From Nocardioides cavernae (lineage in GTDB: Bacteria > Actinomycetota > Actinomycetes > Propionibacteriales > Nocardioidaceae): a DNA stretch of 64,000 nt. Positions 44,181 to 52,116 of this stretch are shown here, in pieces (within the stretch, counting starts at the first letter, position 1; every line of letters starts with the position of its first letter). A program made the position numbers and the translations under genes. The stretch is taken from positions 1,860,001 to 1,924,000 of the forward strand of contig NZ_JAFBCA010000001.1 of the NCBI RefSeq assembly GCF_016907475.1. Reading direction: 5' to 3'. The notes beneath the pieces were generated by a model. The model made no database searches and was not told the origin of the DNA. It saw only the letters and a program-made list of their open reading frames with translations.

Positions 44181-45016
44181 GCCGGCCGACCCGCCCAGCC
44201 CTGCGCGTCACCGCCAACACGCTCGGTGTCCTCGCGTTCCTCGTCTCGGCCTTCCCCGTCTACTGGATGGTCAACAGCTCGTTCCTCGCGCGAAACGAGA
44301 TCCGCAGCCCGACCCCGACCTGGGTGCCCTTCGGTGGTGACCTCGACAACTACCGCACGGTCTTCCGCACCGACCAGTTCCTCGATGCGCTCCAGGTCAG
44401 CCTCATGGTCACCGGACTGACGATCACCGTGGCGCTGCTCTTCGCGTTCGTCGCCGCCGTGGCGGTGAGCCGGTTCCGGTTCCGTGGTCGGCTGTCCTTC
44501 ATCATCACCCTGCTGGTGATCCAGATGATCCCGGTGGAGGGGCTGTTCATCAGCCAGTACAAGATGCTCGAGACGATGGACCTGCTCAACACCGTCGTCG
44601 GGCTCACGCTGGTCTACGTCGCCGGCGTGCTGCCCTTCACGATCTGGACGCTGCGCGGCTTCGTCGCGGGGGTGCCGTACGAGCTGGAGGAGGCCGCGAT
44701 GATGGACGGGTGCACGCGCGTGCAGGCGTTCTTCCGCGTCACGCTGCCGCTGCTCGCCCCCGGCCTGGTCGCGACCGGCGTCTTCGGCTTCATCCAGGCG
44801 TGGAACGAGTTCACCCTCGCGCTCGTGGTGATGACGCGTGAGGACCAGCGGACGCTGCCGCTGTGGCTGTCGACCTTCACCGACGTCAACCGCGGCACCG
44901 ACTGGGGCGGGATCATGGCCGGCTCCACCCTCATCGCCGTGCCCGTCATCATCTTCTTCCTCGTCGTGCAGGGCCGGATGGTCAGTGGACTCACCGCGGG
45001 CGCGGTCAAGGGATGA
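44177..45016 (+). CDS. Sugar ABC transporter permease (MalG/UgpE type)
   Basis: A 279-residue permease with six predicted helices. The EAA loop is clear in ELEEAAMMDGCTRVQAFFRV (about residues 172-191), followed by TLPLLAPGLVATGVFGFIQAWNEF cut here as two segments of the same region. The start ATG overlaps the stop of the first permease gene. Its stop in turn overlaps the start of the GH3 gene by four bases, which shows that uptake and hydrolysis are co-expressed. No ATPase subunit is present in the cluster. Confidence 0.9.
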   Translation: MSRPTRPALRVTANTLGVLAFLVSAFPVYWMVNSSFLARNEIRSPTPTWVPFGGDLDNYRTVFRTDQFLDALQVSLMVTGLTITVALLFAFVAAVAVSRFRFRGRLSFIITLLVIQMIPVEGLFISQYKMLETMDLLNTVVGLTLVYVAGVLPFTIWTLRGFVAGVPYELEEAAMMDGCTRVQAFFRVTLPLLAPGLVATGVFGFIQAWNEFTLALVVMTREDQRTLPLWLSTFTDVNRGTDWGGIMAGSTLIAVPVIIFFLVVQGRMVSGLTAGAVKG

Positions 45017-46461
45017 CCGCCGAGCAGACGTCCTCGACGGACGACGTACGCACCATGGCGCTGCGGGTGCTCCTGCCCGGCTTCGCGGGCACGACATTGC
45101 CCGACGACTACCGCGCGCTGCTCGAGCAGGGTCTCGGCGGCGTCTGCTACTTCGGCAGCAACACCGCCGACGGTCCTGCCGCCCTCGCCGCCCTCAGCGC
45201 CGAGATCCGCGCCGCCAACCCCGGCGCCGTGGTCGCGGTGGACGAGGAGGGTGGCGACGTCAGCCGGCTGCACACCCGCGAGCCGAGCCCCGTGCTCGGT
45301 GCCGCGGCCCTCGGCGGCGCCGCCGACCTGGAGCTCACCGAGGCCGTCGGTCGATGGGTGGGCCACGAGCTCGCGTCGGTGGGCATCACCCTCGACCTCG
45401 CCCCGGACGCCGACGTCAACAGCGACCCCGACAACCCCGTCATCGGCACCCGCAGCTTCGGCCCGGACCCCGAGCAGGTCGCCGCCCACGTCGCGGCCTG
45501 GACGCGCGGCCTCCAGTCGACCGGTGTCGCGGCGTGCGCCAAGCACTTCCCCGGCCACGGCGACACCTCCACCGACAGCCACCTCGACCTGCCCCGCATC
45601 GACATCGACCCGGACACCCTCGCGACCCGCGAGCTGGTGCCCTTCGACGCCGCGGTCGAGGCGGGCACCGCGGCCGTGATGACGTCGCACATCGTCGTAC
45701 CCGCGATCGATCCCGACCGTCCGGCGACCCTGAGCCCGCTCGTCCTCGGCATGCTGCGCGAGGTGCTCGGCTTCGACGGCGTGGTCGTCAGCGACGCGCT
45801 CGACATGGCCGGGGCGTCCGCCGTGCTCGGCATCCCCGACGCGGCCGTCCAAGCCCTCGCCTCCGGGTGCGACCTCCTCTGCCTCGGCCCCGACAAACCG
45901 GCCACGCTGGTGCTGGAGGTCCGCGACGCGATCGTCGCTGCCGTCGCGGACGGCCGCCTGACGCACGACCGGCTCGCGGACGCCGCCCGTCGTGTCGCCG
46001 CCATGCGTGTGCCCGCGACCGCGACCCACCCGGAGCTGCCCGACGCCTCCCGACAGGCCGGCGCGGCCGCCTCCGCGACGCGGGTCGACGGCGAGCTGCC
46101 CGACCTCGCCGGCGCCGTCGTCGTCAGCGTCGACACCGTGGCCAACATCGCGGTCGGCGACGTGGCGTGGGGCCTCCCGCCGGACCACCGCCTCGACCCG
46201 GGGTCGCTTGCGGACGGCCTGCCGGACGTGGTCCCCCACGACGTACCTCTTGTCGTGCAGGTGCGCGATGCCGGCCGACGCCCCGAGGTGCTGAGCTTCC
46301 TGCGCGCGCTCGCCGAGGCAGGACGGCCCGCCGTCGTCGTCGAGTGGGGCTGGCCGTCGACCCGCGACGTCGGCCTCACGACCATCAGCACGCGAGGCTC
46401 GTCCGCACCGGGCGTCGCCGCGGTGACGCAGCTGCTGCGCGGGGCCGGGTGGACGCGGTGA
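45013..46461 (+). CDS. GH3 beta-N-acetylhexosaminidase (NagZ-like)
   Basis: A 482-residue glycoside hydrolase family 3 protein without a signal peptide, so it acts in the cytosol. VAVDEEGGDVSRL, KHFPGHGDTSTDSHLDLP (the His/Asp acid-base dyad special to NagZ-type GH3 enzymes) and the nucleophile Asp in VVVSDALDMAGAS are present; the last 120 residues form an extra C-terminal domain. It likely splits imported chitobiose or GlcNAc-anhydroMurNAc units to free GlcNAc. ATGA and GTGA overlaps tie it to the permease upstream and the ROK kinase downstream. Confidence 0.87.
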   Translation: MTAEQTSSTDDVRTMALRVLLPGFAGTTLPDDYRALLEQGLGGVCYFGSNTADGPAALAALSAEIRAANPGAVVAVDEEGGDVSRLHTREPSPVLGAAALGGAADLELTEAVGRWVGHELASVGITLDLAPDADVNSDPDNPVIGTRSFGPDPEQVAAHVAAWTRGLQSTGVAACAKHFPGHGDTSTDSHLDLPRIDIDPDTLATRELVPFDAAVEAGTAAVMTSHIVVPAIDPDRPATLSPLVLGMLREVLGFDGVVVSDALDMAGASAVLGIPDAAVQALASGCDLLCLGPDKPATLVLEVRDAIVAAVADGRLTHDRLADAARRVAAMRVPATATHPELPDASRQAGAAASATRVDGELPDLAGAVVVSVDTVANIAVGDVAWGLPPDHRLDPGSLADGLPDVVPHDVPLVVQVRDAGRRPEVLSFLRALAEAGRPAVVVEWGWPSTRDVGLTTISTRGSSAPGVAAVTQLLRGAGWTR

Positions 46462-47384
46462 ACGCGGTGAATGCCGCGCTGTCGGGCACGCGGAGCGTCG
46501 GCCTGGACATCGGAGGCACCAAGACGCACGGCGTCGTGCTCGGCGAGGACGGCACGATCCTCGCCCAGGTCAGGGAGTCGACCCGACCCGGCGCCGACGG
46601 CGTGGTCGCGACCGCGGAGCGGGTCTTCCAGGCCCTCGCGCGGGAGATCGGCGGGAGCGTGGACTGGCGCGTCGGGGTCGGTGTGCCCGGGCTGGTCGAC
46701 AGCGAGCGCGGGATGCTGCGCCACGCGGTCAACCTCGACGTCAACGGCGACGACCTGCCGCTGCGCGACCTGCTGGTTGAGCGCCTCGGCGTGCCGGTGG
46801 TCGTGGAGAACGACGTGAACGCCGCCGCCCTCGCTGCCTGCGCACTGGTCGAGGCCGACGACGTGGTCTACCTCAGCGTCGGCACGGGACTCGCGGCCGG
46901 GCTCGTCGTCGACGGTCGGCTGCGTCGCGGCGAGCACGGGGCGGCCGGCGAGATCGGCCACCTGCCGGTCGACCCCGCGGGCCAGGCGTGCGGCTGCGGC
47001 CAGACCGGATGCCTGGAGACGATCGCGTCGGGACGGGCCCTCGCGCGGGCCTGGCCCACCCCCGACGGACCGCCCGCCGCGGCACTCTTCGCGGCCGCCG
47101 CCGCGGGAGACCCCGCAGCCATCGCCGTGCGCGACCGCTTCTGCTGGGGCGTGGCGAGCGCGGTCCGCGCCCTCGGCCTCACGATCGACCCCGAGCGCAT
47201 CGTGCTGGGCGGCGGGGTGGCCGAGGTCGGCGAACCGCTGCGCGAGCAGGTGGTCCGGCAGCTGCGCTCGTTGGGGGAGGGGTCACCCTTCCTCGCCTCG
47301 CTCGGCCTCGCCGACCGGCTCAGCATGGTGCCGCTGCACTACCCGGTCGCCGCCGTCGGAGCCGCGTTGGTGGCCGCTCGCTGA
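46458..47384 (+). CDS. ROK-family sugar kinase
   Basis: A 308-residue kinase. SVGLDIGGTKTHGVVLGEDG is the N-terminal phosphate loop, VENDVNAAALA and GTGLAAGLVVDGRL follow, then the ROK zinc motif HLPVDPAGQACGCGQTGCLE. Unlike the upstream ROK regulator it has no DNA-binding domain. Three in-frame GTG codons (46449, 46458, 46467) are possible; 46458 makes the usual GTGA overlap with the hexosaminidase stop. It probably phosphorylates GlcNAc or a related sugar released by the GH3 enzyme. Last gene of the uptake cluster. Confidence 0.88.
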   Translation: MNAVNAALSGTRSVGLDIGGTKTHGVVLGEDGTILAQVRESTRPGADGVVATAERVFQALAREIGGSVDWRVGVGVPGLVDSERGMLRHAVNLDVNGDDLPLRDLLVERLGVPVVVENDVNAAALAACALVEADDVVYLSVGTGLAAGLVVDGRLRRGEHGAAGEIGHLPVDPAGQACGCGQTGCLETIASGRALARAWPTPDGPPAAALFAAAAAGDPAAIAVRDRFCWGVASAVRALGLTIDPERIVLGGGVAEVGEPLREQVVRQLRSLGEGSPFLASLGLADRLSMVPLHYPVAAVGAALVAAR

Positions 47385-47404
47385 GCCCGATAGGCGGCGC
47401 GGGC

Positions 47405-47410
47405 TAGGTT
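47405..47410 (+). promoter_or_regulatory. -10 element of the CNNM-type gene
   Basis: TAGGTT ends six bases before the GTG at 47417; leaderless layout. Confidence 0.45.
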
Positions 47411-47416
47411 GTCGCC

Positions 47417-49192
47417 GTGGAAGCCGGTACTTGGATCGACGTCCTGCTCGTGGTCGGGTTCATCCTGGTGGGCGGTGTGTTCGCCGCGACCGAGATCGCG
47501 CTGGTCTCGCTGCGCTCCGGACAGGTGGAGCGGCTCGACACCCAGGGAGGCCGCGGGCACGCGGTCGCCTCCCTCGCCCGCGACCCCAACCGGTTCCTCT
47601 CGGCGGTGCAGATCGGCGTCACCGTGGCGGGCTTCTTCTCCGCCGCCTTCGGTGCCTCGACGCTCGCCCCGTCCTTCGCACCCGTATTCGAGGGCCTCGG
47701 CGCCCCGGCGCCCGACACGGTGTCGCTGGTCGTGACCACCCTCGTCGTGTCGTACCTCTCGCTGGTCCTCGGTGAGCTCGTGCCCAAGCGGCTGGCACTG
47801 CAGCGCTCGGTCGGGGTCGCCAAGCTCTTCGCGCCGCCGCTCGGCAAGTTCGCGACCGTGATGACACCGGTCATCTGGTTGCTGTCGCTCTCGACCAACC
47901 TGCTCGTCCGCCTCCTCGGCGGCAACCCCGACGCCGCCGGCGACGAGGTCGACGAGGAGGAGCTCCGCATGATGATCTCCGGCCACGAGGACATCCCCGA
48001 GGGCGAGCGCAAGCTCGTCGACGACGTCTTCGAGGCCGGTGACCGCTCGCTGAGCGAGGTGATGAAGCCGCGTGGCGACGTCGTCTTCCTCCGCGGCGAC
48101 ATGAGCCTCGCCGACGCCGTCGCCGTCATCGTCGAGCAGCCCTACACCCGCTACCCGGTGACCGGTACGTCGTTCGACGAGGTGCTCGGCTACCTCCACC
48201 TGCGCGACGTGCTCGGCCGCGCGGACGACAGCTCGACGACGGTCGCCGCCATCACCCGGGAGCTGCCGGTGCTGCCGCGTACCAACCGCGTCCTCCCCTC
48301 GATCGACCAGCTGCGGAGCCTCGGAGCGCACATCGCCCTGGTGGTCGACGAGTACGGCGGCACCGACGGCATCGTCACCCTCGAGGACCTCATGGAGGAG
48401 CTCGTCGGCGAGATCCACGACGAGTACGACACCGACGCCGAGATCGCCGCGTCCCAGGACCCGACGACCGTGGACGCCGGGCTGACGATCGAGGAGTTCG
48501 CCGAGCGGACCGGCGTCGAGCTCGTGGACGGGCCCTACGAGACCGTCGCCGGCTACGTGCTCCACCGCCTCGCCCGGATGGGTGAGGTCGGTGACTCGGT
48601 GGTGGTCGAGGGCCGTCCCCTCGAGGTCGTCGAGGTCGACGGCCACCGCATCACCCGCGTACGCCTGAACGCAGCGCCCACCCAGCCGGGGGAGCCCGGC
48701 GGGCCTGGCGAGCAGGAGGAGCGGCCGGTCGGGCCGACGCCCCAGCAGCAGGCCTTCGCCGACCACTTCGCCACCTGGGGGCTCTTCCTGCCCGACGACG
48801 CCGTCGCCGCGCACCGCGACGGGCACCTCAGGGGGCGCGGGTGGTTGGTCCGGTTCCGCTGGCGCGAGGACGGCACGCTCCTGGTGCGGGCCGATCACCG
48901 GATGACCGACGAGCGGCTCTACGGGATCGCCCCCGACGGCAGCGACGTACCGACCGGATGGGAGGTGCCACACGGCGGCGTCTTCACCCCGGCGGGTGCC
49001 ACCGACCAGGAGAAGGCCGACGCGAGGGCCACGCACGCCGCTGTCTGGGGCACGTACACGCAGGCCGTCCGCGAGGCCGGGCTCGACTTCGACCACGACG
49101 TCCCGGATGACCTGGCGGTGGGCAACGACCGCCAGCTGTGGCGCCTCGACGACGACGCGTGGCACTCCGAGCCGCTGCGCCCGAAGGAATAG
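47417..49192 (+). CDS. CNNM/CorC-type membrane protein with extra C-terminal domain
   Basis: A 591-residue protein. Residues 1-185 are the CNNM/DUF21 membrane domain (FAATEIALVSLRSGQVERL, VGVTVAGFFSAAFGA-like helices, LGELVPKRLALQRS); about 205-330 hold a CBS pair (EVMKPRGDVVFLRGD; VVDEYGGTDGIVTLEDLMEE); about 345-430 is a CorC/HlyC transporter-associated domain. Relatives take part in magnesium or cobalt efflux. After a Pro/Gly/Glu-rich linker there is a further domain of about 135 residues (FADHFATWGLFLPDD to the end) that is not part of the usual family and was not recognised. The frame is continuous and codon use does not change, so the fusion looks real. Confidence 0.85.
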   Translation: MEAGTWIDVLLVVGFILVGGVFAATEIALVSLRSGQVERLDTQGGRGHAVASLARDPNRFLSAVQIGVTVAGFFSAAFGASTLAPSFAPVFEGLGAPAPDTVSLVVTTLVVSYLSLVLGELVPKRLALQRSVGVAKLFAPPLGKFATVMTPVIWLLSLSTNLLVRLLGGNPDAAGDEVDEEELRMMISGHEDIPEGERKLVDDVFEAGDRSLSEVMKPRGDVVFLRGDMSLADAVAVIVEQPYTRYPVTGTSFDEVLGYLHLRDVLGRADDSSTTVAAITRELPVLPRTNRVLPSIDQLRSLGAHIALVVDEYGGTDGIVTLEDLMEELVGEIHDEYDTDAEIAASQDPTTVDAGLTIEEFAERTGVELVDGPYETVAGYVLHRLARMGEVGDSVVVEGRPLEVVEVDGHRITRVRLNAAPTQPGEPGGPGEQEERPVGPTPQQQAFADHFATWGLFLPDDAVAAHRDGHLRGRGWLVRFRWREDGTLLVRADHRMTDERLYGIAPDGSDVPTGWEVPHGGVFTPAGATDQEKADARATHAAVWGTYTQAVREAGLDFDHDVPDDLAVGNDRQLWRLDDDAWHSEPLRPKE

Positions 49193-49261
49193 CGTTCGCG
49201 ATCTGTCGGTTGGGACCAGTAGGCTGGAGCCGTGGGCTCGGGCCTGCTTGACAACACAAGA

Positions 49262-49629
49262 GGGGCTGATCGGTTTCGACTTGGGACGTTAGTTCCAGGG
49301 GAAGCGGGTCGAGAAGCCAGCGTCATCTCGTAAACGATCGCTGGAAATCCATAGTTGCCAACACCAATCGCAACGACTTCGCTCTCGCTGCCTGAGCAGT
49401 GATCGAAGGGTCTGACCGGGCACCCGTCTCCGTCCCGGATCCAGGCCTCATCTAGGGGACTTGCTGGTCACTCTCTGTCAGGAGGGGTGACCGGGACTCA
49501 ATCCTGACTGGGCCTGTCGGCGACGTGTCTGTGCGAGCGCCGGGGCCGAGAAAGGCGACAACACTGACTGCACCCGGAGAAGACCTGGATCGACGCTCGA
49601 GGACCGGGGTTCGATTCCCCGCAGCTCCA
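49262..49629 (+). ncRNA. ssrA: Transfer-messenger RNA (SsrA)
   Basis: The 5' end GGGGCTGATCGGTTTCGAC and 3' end GGTTCGATTCCCCGCAGCTCCA form the tRNA-like half: 5' GGGGCTG pairs with 3' CAGCTCC (one G-U pair). The T-arm with GGTTCGATTCC is intact. CCA is not encoded and would be added. The reading frame begins at GCC 49357 and encodes ANTNRNDFALAA followed by TGA at 49393-49395, a typical actinobacterial degradation tag. Together with SmpB it rescues stalled ribosomes. A strong hairpin terminator follows. Confidence 0.96.
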
Positions 49630-49639
49630 CAAGCCCCCT

Positions 49640-49690
49640 CGACGATGAGACCTCTCTGCCACGCACGTCCGGCAGGGAGGTCTTTCGTCG
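49640..49690 (+). terminator. tmRNA terminator
   Basis: Thirteen-base arms (49648-49660 and 49671-49683) pair with one G-U wobble around a 10-base loop, extended outward by CGACGA/TCGTCG (49640-49645 and 49685-49690) across a small bulge. A TTTC stretch lies at the base of the right arm. Confidence 0.8.
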
Positions 49691-49762
49691 TTCCCGGCCG
49701 TCCTCATCCATTGCCGCTGTCACTCATCCCGAACGGGGGAAGCGGCTTCGTCGGCGCAGCAG

Positions 49763-49768
49763 CAGGCT
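49763..49768 (+). promoter_or_regulatory. -10 element of the nonapeptide-repeat gene
   Basis: CAGGCT ends six bases before the ATG at 49775; leaderless layout. Confidence 0.4.
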
Positions 49769-49774
49769 GGGGGC

Positions 49775-50551
49775 ATGACACGACTGGCGCAGACGCCGCG
49801 AGTGCCTGTCGAGGGTGCCGTCCTGCAGGAGCCACAGCTGGCCCTCGACGTCGCTCTGGGAGTGGCCGGTGCGGTCGTCGGCACCGGCGTGGCGCTGGGC
49901 CGTGCCGTCGTGGGCCTGCCCCTGCTGCACCAGCGGATGCTCTGGCGTCCCGGCTTCGTCCCCGAGCGCTGGCAACCGGCGACGCTGCTCGACGATGCGG
50001 CCCGACACGGCGCGGCTCGCCGCGATGAGATGGTGCGAGCGGCGCAGGCGCTGGTCGACCACTGGACGCCCGCCATCGTGGAGCGGGTGGTCTCCCACCT
50101 GGACCTGACCGCGCTGGTCCTTCGCCACGTCGACCTCGACGACGTCGTGCGCGCGGTGGACATCGAGGCGGTCGTCGACCGCGTCGACGTGGACGCGATC
50201 GTGAAGCGGGTCGATCTCGACGCGGTCGTGGCGGGCGTCGACATCGACGCGGTCGTGGCGGGCGTGGACCTCGACGCAGCGGTGGCCGGCGTCGACATCG
50301 ACGCGATCGCCGGGAGGCTCGACATCGATGCCGTGATCGACCGGATCGACCTCGTCGCGATGGTCCAGGAGGTGATCGACGCGATCGACCTGCCCGCCAT
50401 CATCCGTGACTCGTCCGGCTCCATGGCGTCGGAGACCATCCGTGGCGCACGGATGACGGGGATCTCGGCAGACGAGGCCCTCAGCAGGAGCCTCGAGAAC
50501 CACCTGTTCCGTCGCCGCCGCAAGCGCGCCGCACCACCGGACCCGCCGTGA
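49775..50551 (+). CDS. Nonapeptide-repeat protein of unknown function
   Basis: A 258-residue protein. A hydrophobic glycine-rich stretch (ALDVALGVAGAVVGTGVALG, residues 25-43) may insert in the membrane. Residues 119-199 are about nine tandem repeats of nine residues with the pattern [VLI]-D-[IL]-D-A-[VI]-V-x-x (for example VDLDAVVAGVDIDAVVAG), which should form a regular amphipathic structure with Asp in a row. The C-terminus is Arg-rich (FRRRRKR). The stop overlaps the start of an RDD-family membrane protein (GTGA), so the two act together. I do not know a function; a membrane-associated scaffold is possible. Confidence 0.65.
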   Translation: MTRLAQTPRVPVEGAVLQEPQLALDVALGVAGAVVGTGVALGRAVVGLPLLHQRMLWRPGFVPERWQPATLLDDAARHGAARRDEMVRAAQALVDHWTPAIVERVVSHLDLTALVLRHVDLDDVVRAVDIEAVVDRVDVDAIVKRVDLDAVVAGVDIDAVVAGVDLDAAVAGVDIDAIAGRLDIDAVIDRIDLVAMVQEVIDAIDLPAIIRDSSGSMASETIRGARMTGISADEALSRSLENHLFRRRRKRAAPPDPP

Positions 50552-51057
50552 ACGAGCCGGAGATGGTGAGCGTCCCCCGCGAGGCGCGTTCCTACCAGGG
50601 GACCAGCGCCGGAGTCGTCACGCGTCTGGCAGCAGGCATCATCGACGTCCTCCTGGTCGCCGTCGCGCTGGCCGGGTCGTACGCCGCTTGGGCGGCGCTC
50701 CGGTTCGTGCTGGAGCCGCGGGACTTCCGCATGCCCGACCCCTCGCTCCTGTGGGTGGTCATCGCCTTCTTCGCCTACCTGGTGCCGTACCTGACGGTCA
50801 CGTGGTGGATGGCAGGTCGCAGCATCGGCGACCACCTCTGGGGGATCCGGGTGACGTCCCGCAACGGCAGTCAGCTGGGGCTGGTCCGGGCGTTCGCGCG
50901 CGCAGCGATGTGCGCGGCATTCCCGGTGGGGCTGCTGTGGTGCGCCGTCGATCGGGACCGCCGGGCGATCCACGACCTGGTGCTGCGCACCTCGGTGATC
51001 TACGACTGGATGACCCACCCCTCCGCCCGATGGGGAGCACGCCAAGCCGCCGACTGA
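50548..51057 (+). CDS. RDD-family membrane protein
   Basis: A 169-residue membrane protein of the RDD family. After a polar lead, GVVTRLAAGIIDVLLVAVAL holds the first helix with the typical Arg and Asp; a second helix LWVVIAFFAYLVPYLTVTWW and the segment GRSIGDHLWGIRVTSRNGSQ, then a final hydrophobic region and the DRDRRAIHDLVLRTSVIY ending are all standard for the family. Some relatives are ion exchangers; most are uncharacterised. It is translationally coupled to the nonapeptide-repeat gene and convergent with terD, ten bases away. Confidence 0.82.
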   Translation: MNEPEMVSVPREARSYQGTSAGVVTRLAAGIIDVLLVAVALAGSYAAWAALRFVLEPRDFRMPDPSLLWVVIAFFAYLVPYLTVTWWMAGRSIGDHLWGIRVTSRNGSQLGLVRAFARAAMCAAFPVGLLWCAVDRDRRAIHDLVLRTSVIYDWMTHPSARWGARQAAD

Positions 51058-51067
51058 GGGATCGTCG

Positions 51068-51637
51068 TCACCGGACGAAGGGCACGAGCGCCTCGATCGA
51101 GTCGGTGGGCGTCTTCAGGGCGATGCCGGTCCCGATCGGGCTGAGCTTCCAGACCGGTCCGTCGCGGAACAGCTTCGCCATGACGAGCCCTGTCTCGCGG
51201 ACCCCGAGCGTGAGGGTGAACCGGGCGAGCTCGGTGCCGTCGTGGTCGACGAGACGGCAGTAGGCGTTGCGGATGAACTCCAGCGAGTGGCCCTGGTAGC
51301 TGCTGACCATGAACAGGATCGTGTCCACCCGCGGGTAGACACGACCCAGGTCCACGGTGATCACCTCGTCGTCACCCTCGCCCTTGCCGGTGGTGTTGTC
51401 GCCCAGGTGGACCACGGAGCCGTCACGGGTGGCGAGGTGGTTGAAGAACGCCAGGTCGAAGAACTGGTCGCCGGCGAACTGCACGGCCGAGGCATCGAGG
51501 TCGATCGGTGGTGCTCCGCTGCCGATGAACCCGGCCGTGGGGGAGTGGTCCCAGCCGACGGCCATCTGCACCGTGGTCAGGCTCGACCCGTCCTCGGTGG
51601 TGAGGGTGAGCTCCTGCCCCTTGGCCAGCTCGATCAC
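51068..51637 (-). CDS. TerD-family protein
   Basis: A 189-residue stand-alone TerD domain. DHSPTAGFIGSGAPPIDLDA, the acidic GDDEVITVDLGRVYPRVDTI segment and FTLTLGVRETGLVMAKLFRD are family signatures; the Asp-rich loops bind calcium in studied members. TerD proteins are linked to tellurite resistance, phage and stress responses, but single copies like this one are common in actinobacteria and their role is unclear. The ATG at 51637 has a GGAG ribosome site upstream on the minus strand. No other ter gene is in the window. Confidence 0.87.
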   Translation of the reverse strand: MIELAKGQELTLTTEDGSSLTTVQMAVGWDHSPTAGFIGSGAPPIDLDASAVQFAGDQFFDLAFFNHLATRDGSVVHLGDNTTGKGEGDDEVITVDLGRVYPRVDTILFMVSSYQGHSLEFIRNAYCRLVDHDGTELARFTLTLGVRETGLVMAKLFRDGPVWKLSPIGTGIALKTPTDSIEALVPFVR

Positions 51638-51686
51638 GGGTCGCTCCTCCGGTCGATGACGTTCCGAACGTACAGGAACGATCCGA

Positions 51687-52037
51687 TCAGCCGCCGATCT
51701 CCAGCTGGGCGATGAGGCCGTCGGCGAGGGTGAAGCGGTAGTCGAGATCGGCGACCCCGCCGGGGAAGTCGCCCTCCAGGTGGTTGACGGCGACCCAGTG
51801 GGTGTCGTCGATCCGCCGACCGCCGAGCAGCTCGGTGGTGTAGGTGAACTCGCCGCCCTGGTGGCTCAGGAAGCCGAGCACCTCGGCGGTGCCGCGGAAC
51901 GTCTCCCCCTGGTCCCGGACGACGGCGGTGGGGGCGAAGGTCCGGGCGGCGGCGTCCACGTCGCGGGCGGCGTGGGCGTCGAGGAAGGTGCGGATGGTGG
52001 ACGGGAGCTGGGTGGGTGTCACATCTGTGGTGGTCAT
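51687..52037 (-). CDS. SnoaL-like (NTF2-fold) protein
   Basis: A 116-residue single-domain protein: an N-terminal helix (IRTFLDAHAARDVDAAARTF), APTAVVRDQGETFRGTAEVL, and beta strands ending VADLDYRFTLADGLIAQLEI, the SnoaL/NTF2-like cone fold. Members are isomerases, hydrolases or ligand-binding proteins; no active-site residue can be assigned. The ATG at 52037 is chosen because the MerR-type promoter ends seven bases upstream; a longer frame to 52166 would overlap that promoter. Divergent from and probably controlled by the MerR regulator. Confidence 0.75.
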   Translation of the reverse strand: MTTTDVTPTQLPSTIRTFLDAHAARDVDAAARTFAPTAVVRDQGETFRGTAEVLGFLSHQGGEFTYTTELLGGRRIDDTHWVAVNHLEGDFPGGVADLDYRFTLADGLIAQLEIGG

Positions 52038-52044
52038 GGCCACC

Positions 52045-52110
52045 ACGCTGCGTCGTACACCCGCGGGAGGGTCAAGCACTGGACTCTCCCGCAGGGGGAG
52101 GGTGCACACT
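52045..52110. promoter_or_regulatory. Back-to-back MerR-type promoters
   Basis: Plus strand: TGGACT (52080-52085), 19-base spacer, CACACT (52105-52110), six bases, ATG of merR; the spacer and -35 contain the dyad ACTCTCCC/GGGAGGGT (52083-52103, one mismatch). Minus strand: TTGACC (complement 52070-52075), 19-base spacer, CAGCGT (complement 52045-52050), then the SnoaL-like start. A second inverted repeat, GCGGGAGGGTC/GACTCTCCCGC with one mismatch, spans 52063-52092 and links the two. Nineteen-base spacers are the mark of MerR activation. Confidence 0.7.
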
Positions 52111-52116
52111 GCGCGC

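Noticed and set aside
49248..49253. TTGACA as the -35 of the tmRNA promoter
   Set aside because: It lies only eight bases before the mature tmRNA 5' end, too close for a -35; a weak TAGGCT at 49220-49225 is a likelier -10.
49262..49629. tmRNA gene as the integration site of the island
   Set aside because: The tmRNA 3' end is intact, no integrase or repeated 3' end is nearby, and the accessory island lies more than 20 kb away.
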